Of a stretch of DNA of 64,000 nucleotides, positions 55,109 to 64,000 are shown piece by piece (position 1 is the stretch's first letter; each line of letters begins with the position of its first letter). The notes beneath the pieces were generated by a model. It was not told the DNA's origin and searched no databases. It saw only the letters and a list, made by a program, of their open reading frames with translations. The DNA comes from Hybos culiciformis (lineage: Eukaryota; Arthropoda; Insecta; Diptera; Hybotidae), in the NCBI GenBank assembly GCA_964007475.1, contig OZ023273.1:5680176-5744175 (forward strand), read 5' to 3'. The translations under genes and the position numbers were made by a program.

Positions 55109-55458
55109 CACACAGAAAAAAATCGTCATATTCCAATTCAAGATTGACGGGTTTGATTCAATCCGTACTGAAAAAACTTAATTCAAGTATGAAATTACTT
55201 GAAAAATCCCTTAAAAACTCAAATGAAACCAAAACTAAAGTCATATTCAACTCTCCCTATGATTCAACTAATCCTCATAAAAAAAGACAAAATTAAACCA
55301 AAATGAAACTTAAAACAAGTAAACCAAAACTTATTTCAAGCCATTTAAGTTTTGTTTTGGGATTTAACTTTACTCAATTTAACTCTCTGTTTAGTAACTC
55401 AAATCAAGTCATAATAGGATTAAATGTAAACAGATAAAAACTTCATTCTTTCTTATAT

Positions 55459-55508
55459 TATATTTTCCATTTTATATTTTCCATTTTATATTTATATTTT
55501 CCATTTTA
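55459..55508. repeat. 14-bp tandem repeat (TATATTTTCCATTT)
   Basis: Three near-exact units just upstream of the SINE-like body, with a short TATATT insertion before the third. Confidence 0.85.
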
Positions 55509-55514
55509 CGCATT

Positions 55515-55597
55515 GTAAATGTAGTTCATAGCTCAGTGGCAGAGTTCGTGGATTGCAATGTTTAGGACAGTGGTTCGAGGCTAGAAGCGGGCATAAA
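55515..55597 (+). mobile_element. tRNA-derived SINE-like body
   Basis: A pol III A box, TAGCTCAGTGGCAGAG (55529-55544), is followed about 30 bases on by a B box, GGTTCGAGGCT (55572-55582). The cloverleaf does not close well, so it is a tRNA relic and not a working tRNA gene. A long A-rich tail follows directly, as in SINEs. Confidence 0.68.
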
Positions 55598-55850
55598 AAA
55601 ATTATTAAAAAAAAAAAAAAAAAAATTAGAAAATAAATAAAAAAAGAAAAGAAAAATAAATAAAAAAATTTAATAAATAAAAAAAATTAAATAAAATAAA
55701 AAAAATAAATAATAAAAAAAAAATAAAAAAAAAATAAAAAAGAAAAAAAAAAAATAAATAAATAAATAAATAAATAAAAAAAAAAAATAAATAAATAAAT
55801 AAAAAAAATAAATAAAATATTAAATAAATAAAATAAAAAATTGTGTTTAG
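55598..55850. repeat. A-rich tail / (AAAT)n simple repeat
   Basis: About 250 bases made almost only of A runs with interspersed T, much of it AAAT units. It sits directly after the tRNA-like body. Confidence 0.92.
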
Positions 55851-56183
55851 TAATTTTTTTTTTGTATTTGCGGTGTTTTTGCTGATGAATTTGAAAGGTT
55901 TTTGGTTTTGGGGTAAAACGAACTTTGTTTTTGTAAAGATACGAAAAACTTATATTAACCCTTTTTATGTCTCAAATTAAGAATTTTACAAACTTAATTT
56001 GAGTCAAATATTCTTGATTTAAGTAAAGGTATGAGGTAATTTAAGTTTTTTTAACAAGACTTAAATCAAGTATTTTTAAGATAATTATCAAGTATGCAAA
56101 TGGCTTGGCGCTATAATGAGTCGCGGAATACTTGAATTAATGCCTTTTTTACTTGAATTTAAGCCGTGTTTTTTCTGTGTGTA

Positions 56184-59100
56184 TCTTCCATCAATATTTA
56201 AAGGTAAATAAATTTTAATAATAATAATAATTTGTAGAGTAATTTAAATTTTTTTTTCTTTAATGAAAGTATTTTCCAACAAGAGTAAAGTATAGAGGAA
56301 AATTAAAAGCTAATGTCTATATGTTGACGCCATTTTATTATTTAAATGAAAAACAAAAATTATGCTTCACAAAAAAAAAAACCAAATATCAAAAAAAAAG
56401 GTTCAATTACCTGTAATTTTTTATTAATTTTTTTTTTTTCGTAAAAACATAAAAAAGAAAAATATGACGCTTCTGCAAAAAGTGTTGTAAATTGTAAATT
56501 TTACTAGAAATAAGCACATAAAAATATTTTGAACTCAAAATTTCTAAAAATAATTTCCCCCTTTTTGTAATATATAGCGCGAAAGATATTTACGAGATGT
56601 GATTCAAAAATTTATAGGTTTCGAATGATTTTGAAATTTTGAATAGTCCTTTTATTTGAACTTGTTGGTTAAAGTCTGAATATACATGCAATAAATAAAT
56701 AAATATAAAAGGTTGTTGGCACTTTATCTTAAAATTTCAAGATTCAAGTATATACTTCCACTGTATTAATGAGTATCTATTTAATATTTTCTAAGCTTCT
56801 GTTTATGCTACCAAAATCAAATTATGCGTAAATATTTAAATTAAATTTTCTGATTTAATTTTATTATTGTAATCATATACCATTTTAGTTCTTTAATTTA
56901 TCGAATGCAACCCGTATATTACTATTATAATAAAATAATATTACAAAAATTAAAAAAAAAAAAACATATACACACTACGTATAATCTAAAAATGCGCTAT
57001 TTACATAAATTTTTAAATTATGCTAAAAATAAATTTAAAATTATCATTTATACGTAGATATATATTCAAAAGTATATACATATTAACAAAAAAATTTATG
57101 CAGATTATCATTTACTGCCAAAATTTATTTCGAGTCAGTGAAAAGATGATTTTTCATGATTGTTTTGTTATGTTATGTGTACTTTAAATTCGATGACACT
57201 GTCATAAATCGTATTTATTTTTTATTTTAATTATTGTTATTTAATTTGATTTAAAAATAATATGACCTTTCAATTGAAAATACAGCAGATAATTCACAAA
57301 TTCATAAATAAAAAGTAAATAATTCTAATCAACTCAAGGCTGTAGAAAAATATTTTTATATTTCGGCCAGCAAAAATGCTTAAAAAATAGTAAAAGATTT
57401 ATTAATAATTAGAATACCAAAAGTTTTATTTAAGTATTTTGATTTGAATGTATTTGTAGTATTTGACGTAGCTACAAATACTATACAGTATCAGTGCGGT
57501 AACATTTATTTTAACATAGCTGCGGTGACAAATTATTGATATTTCATAATTTTTCATTATTACTGAATTAAGTCTTTGTATAATTTTTGGTAAAAATTGT
57601 TCTTTATGGATTTTTACATAAATTCGATATTTGTTTCCTTATTTATAATTTCCATTGCAGAAATTAGGTTTTTGGTGGTTACAATCAAAATTATTTGTCA
57701 ATATTTTTTTTTATTAGAGCAAATATCGCAATGATGAATTATTTTGATGAGAAAATTATTTGACCAAAAAAATTTAATATATATTGTTGGTAGATTTTTG
57801 TGAAAAATTCAGGAAAAACCCAAATTTTTTTTTCCTATTTTTATTTTTATATTGTCCACTTAATTTTTAGATATAAATATATTTTTTTTTTATTTCTCGA
57901 AAATTATTGTTGATGTATTAACCGGAAAATTTTCAGAATTAGTTCACGCGCGAATCACAATGCTTTTTAAATTTAAGTAAAAAAGAAAAAGGTTTTAAAA
58001 AAAAATATTATATTAAAATAATTTCAAATTTTTTCTCCACTTCGTTAGAAATTTTGTTTATTTTATGTTTTATTTTCAAAAATCAATGCAAATCTGAAGC
58101 CTTCATTGTAAATAGGTGTAGGTATATATGTATTCAACAAGAATAAAACATAATAAATTATTAATATTTATTATTGAAATTAATGACCTCTATCAAACTA
58201 ATAATAGATTTTTTCAATTAAATTGATGTTTTTTTGAAATATTTATTTCTTAAATCAAAATTACCATTAATTTCTTAATAATGAATAATTGTACTGTAAA
58301 TTTAATATTTTCTCAATTTTTTGATATTTTGGAATGTTAATATTAAGCATTAATTTTATTTTTGTCTTCTTCAATTTTGAAACTCTTGTTCTTAATTTAA
58401 CTTTAAGGTCTTCTGCCTTCAATTTTTTGGTTAAACATCTATTATCTACTATCATTTCATCTATATTGTATAAAATTATCATATTTTTCTTTGCAACAAT
58501 TTTTAATATTATTATGAAAATTTTTAATATTGTAATTTTCTTTTTATTTTTACTTAATTTAACTTATATTAATTCAGTTGTAACTTTACGTACATAGTTT
58601 CTAATTATTTCATAATTTTCGATTACCATATACTTACTGTTGAATGAATATTTTCTGTACCTACCGTCTAGCTAGTAATTAGTTATTATTAAACCTGTCA
58701 GCTATCATAATGTTAATAAATAAATTAATAAATAAATTTATATTTAATTGTATAGTTTCATTGCTGATGGTGATTATTTAAGCTATAACTAAAATTTTTT
58801 CCTTGTAATACTATCGCTGCACTATTATTTACCATTGAAACCATCTATGAGGATTTTTAATTTATTGATTCTTGGATAGAAAAGTAAATTTATTTTATTA
58901 CTCATTGAAAACAATGAGAATTATGTAGAATTACCATTTCGTTTATTTAATAAAACATTAATTTCCGACTTTACAAGAGTTCACTTTCATTTTTCGCAAC
59001 TCCATAATAAAATATTTATATAAATATTGAAAAAATTCTTAATAAAATTCTCAAATGTGATCGAACTATATGGCTGTTGTTTAATTTTTATACCGACTAG

Positions 59101-59199
59101 AAAAGAAGTATGTATATTATAATGTGTGTATTGAAAGCGAAATAAGAAAAAATTTTGAAATTCCTCCAATATCTAAAAATAAATATTTTTTTTTTTTTT
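56184..59199. other. A/T-rich non-coding DNA upstream of neuroligin
   Basis: No gene recognised. Overlapping frames on both strands at 58267-58597 are Lys- or Phe/Ile-rich and unlike known proteins. If the 59201 acceptor is used, this lies in a 5'UTR intron. Confidence 0.5.
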
Positions 59200-59568
59200 A
59201 GCAAAAACTAAATACATATATCTCAACATTATAAGTATAGTATTAAAGATAAATATTTACAATGTTTAAAAATAAATTGTAAAATTGTAAGAAATAAAAA
59301 TAAAACAAAAATTTTACTCGTTTCGAAAAAAAGGGCGCAATTTTAATGTAACATAAAAAAAAAATGATTAAAAACTAAAACTAAAAAAAAAAATTTGTCT
59401 TTTTTTGGAAAACATAATATGAAATGCATATTTTTTGAAAAAAAAAAAAAAAAAACAAATTTTGTGGATGCCAAACATATAATATAGAAAAAAACAAATT
59501 TTATTTTCATCCAAAATCCAATTCATCAAAAACATTAAAAAAATAAAAAATAAATTGTAACAACAATA
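59200..59568 (+). other. Probable neuroligin 5'UTR exon start and leader
   Basis: A run of about 17 T ends in TAG at 59199-59201, a strong insect-type splice acceptor on the + strand. The next 367 bases to the ATG are A-rich, full of stops in all frames and hold no coding signal. I infer that they are the leader of the first coding exon, spliced to one or more upstream non-coding exons. Transcription from within this stretch is the alternative; no promoter motif decides it. Confidence 0.45.
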
Positions 59569-60109
59569 ATGTGTTACAAATTTTTTATTTTACTTTTATC
59601 ACTAAACGAATTGAATAAAAGTTTATTAAATGCTGCTCAATTTAACAACAATGATGAATTTCCATTATTGGACGACAACGACGAGACAAATCAATTATTG
59701 AATCATGAATTCCATGAAAATCTTGATTCCGGAAATTCTGAAAATTTAAAAAAAAATTTTCAAAAAAAATCTCATCATGATATATTTAGAACAGTAAATT
59801 CCAAAAATTCCAATGATGATGATCATGCTCCTGCTGATATTTTTTATTTAGATGACAATGACAGCAATTTAATGAAAAATCCATTTAATATTGATCAAAC
59901 GAATAATGATCAGCCGTATTTGAATGGCAAAAGAAAATCTTTCATTAGGAATACAATTATGTATACTGAAGAAATTACACTTAAACAAGGAAAAATTAAA
60001 GGACTCGTTCGTAATTTGAATAGACTTAGCGAATTGAATGATGTTAATCAATTTCTTGGTATACCATATGCTGAAGCACCAATTGGCAGTATGCGATTTA
60101 TGCCACCAG
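59569..60109 (+). CDS. Nlg: Neuroligin, coding exon 1 (signal peptide, acidic N-terminal segment, start of esterase-like domain)
   Basis: Neuroligins are postsynaptic type I membrane proteins with a catalytically dead cholinesterase-like ectodomain that binds neurexin. The ATG at 59569 follows an in-frame TAA at 59551, so I take it as the start; its context is CAACAATAATG. Residues 1-23 look like a signal peptide (hydrophobic FFILLLSL, likely cut after NAA at 21-23). Residues 24-134 are a D/N-rich, low-complexity segment with acidic patches (35-40, 84-86) and a basic KRK at 121-123. The esterase-like fold starts near residue 135 and includes FLGIPYAEAPIGSMRFMPP (162-180), the typical opening of carboxylesterase/neuroligin domains. 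The exon ends at CCACCAG before GTAATA and splits codon 181 (phase 1). The acidic N-terminus seems longer than is usual for neuroligins. Family is firm; which insect paralogue cannot be told. Confidence 0.93.
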
Positions 60110-61794
60110 GTAATAATTATTTTTTTTTAATAAAGTATTTGAAACTTATTTATCCCAACTTCATATACAGATAGGAAAATTTCACATTATTATACTCTTG
60201 AATAGATACTGACAATAGAATTCTATAATTCAACATTTTGGCTTATTTTTGATTTATCTTATAGCCAATATAAATTTCTTTTTTATGGGTAATATTAAAG
60301 TTTCCAAATAATAACTTACATACATTACTGTACAACCATCAGTTGTTTTTGAAGTTAAATTAATTTCAGTTGCAAACAATAGAAACTAATTTTAATACAA
60401 AAAGATAATTAACTAACTTTTTCATAATTTCTGTCAAATAAATATTTCGTTTCGTTATACAGGGAAATTCTATATATATATATAAGCATATTTTCTATAT
60501 TATGCAAGTAACTTATAACATTTAATTATATATAAAAAAAAATATGAATGTTAGCATTAACCAATAATTAATTTAGGTTAAGGGAAAATTTATAGTATCA
60601 TTTTTATACAACTGTGAATATTATTTATGTTTACATGAATAAATATATGATTTATTATTCATCTATAAATTAATTTTATTTAAAACCAAATGTGCTTAAC
60701 AAAGCACTTTGATCTTATAATGATTTACATGGAATTACATAAACAATATATATGTATATAAACAAAATGTTCAATCAAAAAGATTATTATATTTATTTTA
60801 AGTGACCACAAAAGACTTTAAATTAATTTAAACTATTAGTTTATTGATTTAAAATAATTACATATTCACATAATTTCAATTTAATGAATTTATCTCATTG
60901 AACATAGGTTTTCAAAATTAGCCAAAAATTTAAATATAGGTACATTTATGTTGTGAATAATATATGTCAATATCTATGTAGATACATTAAAATTTTTTTT
61001 ATCAATATAAAATATTCAAATCAAAATCAATTTAGTTTTTGTTATTAAAGGAAAATCCTTTACAATAAAAATAGAATATTATTTTGAGACAAAAATTTAA
61101 CAGGCATAGAATTTGGAGTTTAAGTATGCTCTTTGATTGATTTTTATGTAAACAATTTGAAAAATTATTTTAAACTTACCTCGTTACGCAGTGATAATCC
61201 AATTTCAATCTCAGTAACTAGCGAGCAGCAATAAAGGAATTTAATTAAGTTAGTTATAAGTAAAAGGGCCTCACCCTTTATATAACTAAATTTGAATATT
61301 AACTTTAATGACTGAGAAGTAATATTTACAATGCTACAATGCTGCGAACCTGATTGTAAAATAACTTTATTTAAAATATTCAATGTATTTACTTTAGAAA
61401 CATATATTATTTATTTAAAATCATAAAACATTAGAAATGCTCAAGCAAAAATCTCTACATTAAAAACGATCTTATATGAAAATGTACCTTATTACATTAC
61501 ATTTCACTCATAATTTTTTCCATAAATGTCTGCAAATTTTTTTTCCTAATTTATGAAATCGTACACAGTTAATTTAGATGAAGATGTTCTTCCTGCAAAA
61601 TGCATAATATAACCATATCAGGTTTTCGCACTTTCAAGGAAGAAAGCACGGAAAGATCTAAATCTAAAAGAATAAAAATTATAATACTTAATTAAATATA
61701 ACTTTATGCATATTTTTTTTCTTTATGAATAAATAATGTTGTACATTATATTTTTTTTTTAAATTTAATTTTCATAATATTTTTCACTTCGCAG
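60110..61794 (+). other. Neuroligin intron 1 (phase 1)
   Basis: GTAATA donor and TTCGCAG acceptor flank 1685 bases of A/T-rich DNA with no recognised gene on the + strand. It includes short AT runs near 60470-60484 and, on the minus strand, an exon-like unit with a perfect donor (61180-61217). Confidence 0.88.
61180..61217 (-). other. Candidate antisense small exon in neuroligin intron 1
   Basis: On the minus strand a CTAAC branch-like motif and a pyrimidine-rich stretch lead to CTCGCTAG. Then 38 bases (TTACTGAGATTG ... GCGTAACGAG) end at a consensus donor, GAG before GTAAGTTT. This is the best minus-strand donor I found in the window. An open minus-strand frame (61165-61383, TTG start) passes through it. 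There is no partner exon, so function is unknown. Confidence 0.2.
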
Positions 61795-61989
61795 GAGCAC
61801 CATTACCGTGGAATTCTGTAAAAATGGCTGTACACTATCCACCAGTTTGTCCACAAAATATACCAGATTTTAATTCATCAAATATTAAAATATCTAAAGG
61901 ACGATATGAGCAATTAGTTCGCTTAATGCCATATTTAAAAAAGGAAAATGAAGATTGCCTTTACTTAAATATTTATGCTCCTAAAAAAG
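61795..61989 (+). CDS. Nlg: Neuroligin, coding exon 2 (EDCLYLN signature)
   Basis: The exon follows a TTTTTTTTTT-rich tract and the acceptor TTCGCAG, and it ends before GTAATA. Joining the carried G of exon 1 gives GAPLPWNSVKMAVHYPPVCP, which continues the esterase-like domain without a gap and matches the neuroligin pattern APLPW-x(n)-K-M-A. Residues 182-245 include Cys199 (VCPQ), the sequon NSS at 207-209, and EDCLYLNIY with Cys235, which is carboxylesterase signature 2. RLMPYLKKENEDCLYLN closely matches the neuroligin consensus. In the cholinesterase fold these two cysteines lie in the first disulfide loop region; that they pair here is inference. The exon again ends after one base of a codon. 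An open frame runs into intron 2 as far as 62015, but the donor and the exon 3 junction show the real end. Confidence 0.93.
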
Positions 61990-62244
61990 GTAATAAACAT
62001 TTATCTAAAAACTAGTGGACCACTAACTTTATAGCCCAATCAAAAAATGAAAAAAAACATTATTTCAGCAATCAAAAATTAAATTACTAAACATCACAGA
62101 GAGAATTTCTAATGGTCATAAATTTATTTGAAATTTTTATAGTTTTATCGTTCATTTACCCAAATGTCCATTTCTATTCTGTCCTACTAAAATTATGTAC
62201 ATTTAATATTTTCTGTTTTACTCTCTCTCTACACATTTTAACAG
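61990..62244 (+). other. Neuroligin intron 2 (phase 1, short)
   Basis: 255-base intron between GTAATA and TTTTAACAG. A long frame starting at 62112 reads out of this intron into exon 3, but its first part is hydrophobic intronic translation and not protein. Confidence 0.9.
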
Positions 62245-62400
62245 ATGAACTTGATAAGGATAGTAATAAATATCCTGTGATTGTTTTTATACATGGTGAA
62301 TCTTATGAATGGAATAGTGGAAATCCATATGATGGCAGTGTATTAGCCAGTTATGGTCAAGTTATAGTAATAACAGTCAACTATCGATTAGGAATTCTAG
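62245..62400 (+). CDS. Nlg: Neuroligin, coding exon 3 ([16 protein letters not shown]); gene continues past the window
   Basis: The acceptor is a pyrimidine-rich CTCTCTCTCT tract ending TTTTAACAG; the donor is CTAG before GTAAAT. Residues 246-297 contain [18 protein letters not shown], then [20 protein letters not shown] and RLGIL. These are the oxyanion-loop and following strands of the esterase-like domain. The Gly-Gly of active esterases is Gly-Glu (263-264) here, as known for neuroligins, which fits a non-catalytic adhesion protein. The catalytic-serine equivalent region, dimer helices, transmembrane segment and cytoplasmic PDZ-binding tail are not in this window. I looked through 62401-64000 and found no further exon, so intron 3 is at least 1.6 kb. 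The gene is 3'-truncated by the window edge only. Confidence 0.93.
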
Positions 62401-62404
62401 GTAA

Positions 62405-62410
<6 letters not shown>

Positions 62411-62474
<64 letters not shown>

Positions 62475-62479
62475 TTTTT
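62411..62479. repeat. (AT)n microsatellite followed by poly-T in intron 3
   Basis: About 56 bases of pure AT dinucleotide followed by a run of about 14 T, starting ten bases after the exon 3 donor. Length polymorphism or assembly collapse is likely here. Confidence 0.95.
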
Positions 62480-62901
62480 ATTGAATATATTTATAATGAT
62501 AATAAATGTTCTTGTAAATAAATAATGTTAAAGGTCATACATAGCAGAAACAAAAATCGATAAATATCATTAATATGTCAATTATCTTAACCATGTATTT
62601 ATTATAATACATTATGCATTAAATAAATTTATAATAAAAATTGAAGATATTTTGTGTGCACACACGGCAATAATATAATATGTTATTCCCATATCTAAGA
62701 ATTAAGAATAAAATCACCTCAAAACATTTTAAACTAACCCAAACATAAAACACTTTACATGCGAATTTGAAAATACGGTATAGGTATGGCCATGATTCAG
62801 ATATCACCGTCATATCGTTGTGTAGTTTTGAAAGGATTTTTGACACATTTTAAGATCCAAGTATTTTGATATTGCAAACTTTCAACTATGTATAATATTT
62901 T

Positions 62902-63182
62902 TGAAATTTTATAACATCAAATATCAAAAAACACAATGTGTATTTTGGTTTCGAAGCCAAATTATAATTTTAAATTTCATTTAAATTATCTTGGTCTTTA
63001 CAAGCAAATAATATTTATTGTACTATGGCCAGATATATACTTTGAATTAGTAAGTTCCTAAATTTTGAAATTTTATAATATCAGATAAATTTTTTTATTG
63101 TGTGTTTTGGTTTCAAATCTAAATTATAATTTAAATTTTCATTTAAATTTTCTTGGTCTTTACAAGCAAATAATATTTATTT
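62902..63182. repeat. Diverged tandem duplication in neuroligin intron 3
   Basis: A unit of about 116 bases occurs at 62902-63019 and again at 63066-63181. Both copies start TGAAATTTTATAA, contain TTTTGGTTTC, and end with the shared TCTTGGTCTTTACAAGCAAA. Scattered substitutions and small indels separate the copies, so the duplication is not recent. Confidence 0.8.
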
Positions 63183-64000
63183 ATGGATAATTTTTAGTAT
63201 TAAAAACAATTCCATTTCCACAAGTTAGGGAATTTAGTGAATAAATATTAAACATCAAATAAGTAAACATATCATTGATATGTTGTAATAATTAAATGTA
63301 CAATAATGAATTTTCATTAGTGAACACAAAATAATCCAGTTGGTATCAGGGATTTGAATTTATTCAGTTCCGGTTTATGTGGTGTTTTATATAGGTTTAT
63401 TTTTAATATCGATCTAGTGTTTATCAAAAATGTTTAAATTTTATAACATATTTTAATATGGACCTCCAATAACATCGAATAATTTATGAATAAGTCAGCA
63501 TTCGATAACAATGTAAAATATTTTTATTAAATATTAAAAAACCGTAATCATTTGGATTTTTCTTCGCCTTATGAAGAGTCGAAGTTAACTTACAATAATT
63601 TTTCTTTTAAAACGGGAATGGATGTTTGAATGAAAATGAAGCTTTTTGGTACTAAAGATATATATTGAGATTCTGCGTAAAGCTGATCTGTCACTCTTCC
63701 CAAATACTGGCTTTTGAGATACCCTGTGGTCTTCGACATGGATTATGTTTTTTTATTACTTTCCAATGTACATTTATCTATCCTATATTACAATAATATC
63801 CATTATTATAATCATATGTCCTTGTTAACATTAATTAAATTAAAAATTTAGATTATCTTACGTCACCAATAAAATGCAAGAAGAAAAAAATAGTTCCTAA
63901 ATAATTTTGAAGAACGGGAACCATAAGCACGTTTTTTTACGTATTTTTAATATTACTCAAACAAAATTTGGGACATAAAAATTACTTACATTCAAAAGTT

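Larger units (their letters stand above)
55109..56181. mobile_element. 1.07-kb non-autonomous DNA element with TA flanks
   Basis: The ends CACACAGAAAAAA and TTTTTTCTGTGTG are perfect inverted repeats, and a TA lies directly outside each (55107-55108 and 56182-56183). Just inside, both ends carry CTTGAATT/AATTCAAG motifs. The flanks of the interior repeat AACTTAAATCAAGT-like words in both orientations. No transposase is seen. It contains a tRNA-like SINE body and its A-rich tail. The TA target fits Tc1/mariner-type mobilisation, but the family is not identified. Confidence 0.78.
62401..64000 (+). other. Neuroligin intron 3, 5' part (phase 1)
   Basis: It starts GTAAAT and runs off the window. 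It holds an AT dinucleotide repeat with a T run directly after the donor and a partial tandem duplication (62902-63182). I found no exon in it. Confidence 0.85.

Noticed and set aside
55515..55597. Functional tRNA gene
   Set aside because: A and B boxes are present but acceptor and T stems do not pair properly and an A-rich tail follows; a SINE relic fits better.
55879..55897. CTGATGA ... GAAA, resembling a hammerhead ribozyme core
   Set aside because: Only four bases separate the two boxes, so stem II cannot form.
58267..58597. Overlapping frames on both strands (71 and 87 codons)
   Set aside because: Lys-rich on one strand and Phe/Ile-rich on the other, with no motif; typical of A/T-rich chance frames.
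62112..62525. 137-codon frame starting in intron 2 and running through exon 3 into the AT repeat
   Set aside because: Only 62245-62400 is conserved neuroligin; the ends are translated intron and microsatellite.
1..64000. CRISPR arrays, operons, ribosome binding sites and bacterial terminators
   Set aside because: No regularly spaced repeats with unique spacers; the intron-containing neuroligin gene shows this is eukaryotic DNA.

Overview
The window looks like a strongly A+T-rich insect nuclear contig. One protein-coding gene is recognisable: the 5' part of a neuroligin, on the + strand at the right end. Three exons are read at 59569-60109, 61795-61989 and 62245-62400, all joined by phase-1 introns. 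The gene runs past base 64000. The neuroligin signature in exons 2 and 3, the short intron 2 and the A/T-ending codons point to an arthropod, most likely an insect; I cannot fix the order.

The other ~59 kb is a gene-poor tract upstream of the neuroligin start codon. A strong splice acceptor at 59200-59201, just before the putative 5'UTR, suggests that some of it is a long 5'UTR intron and the rest intergenic. It is mostly A/T-rich low-complexity DNA with no convincing coding regions. Most reading frames in it are short, hydrophobic or Asn/Lys/Ile-rich, as chance predicts.

The structure in that tract is mainly transposon debris. There is a decayed hAT element with recognisable transposase pieces (45498-46395) and two solo hAT-like ends (3512-3575, 13756-13838). 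A 1.07-kb TA-flanked non-autonomous element (55109-56181) carries a nested tRNA-derived SINE-like body and a long A-rich tail. Two smaller inverted-repeat MITEs lie at 14660-14889 and 35392-35654. Two copies of a 369-bp fold-back element lie 29 kb apart (23541-23909 and 52468-52836).

The least explained feature is a GC-richer island at about 29800-30430. It holds three separate ordered stem-loops, one of which (30230-30346) pairs in several registers over 117 bases. Other oddities are a 14/15-bp minisatellite with a 73-bp higher-order block (11437-11653), a duplicated 20-bp inverted repeat (10357-10473), several perfect palindromes, and a few low-confidence minus-strand exon candidates (6304-6395, 12268-12395, 52112-52215, 61180-61217).
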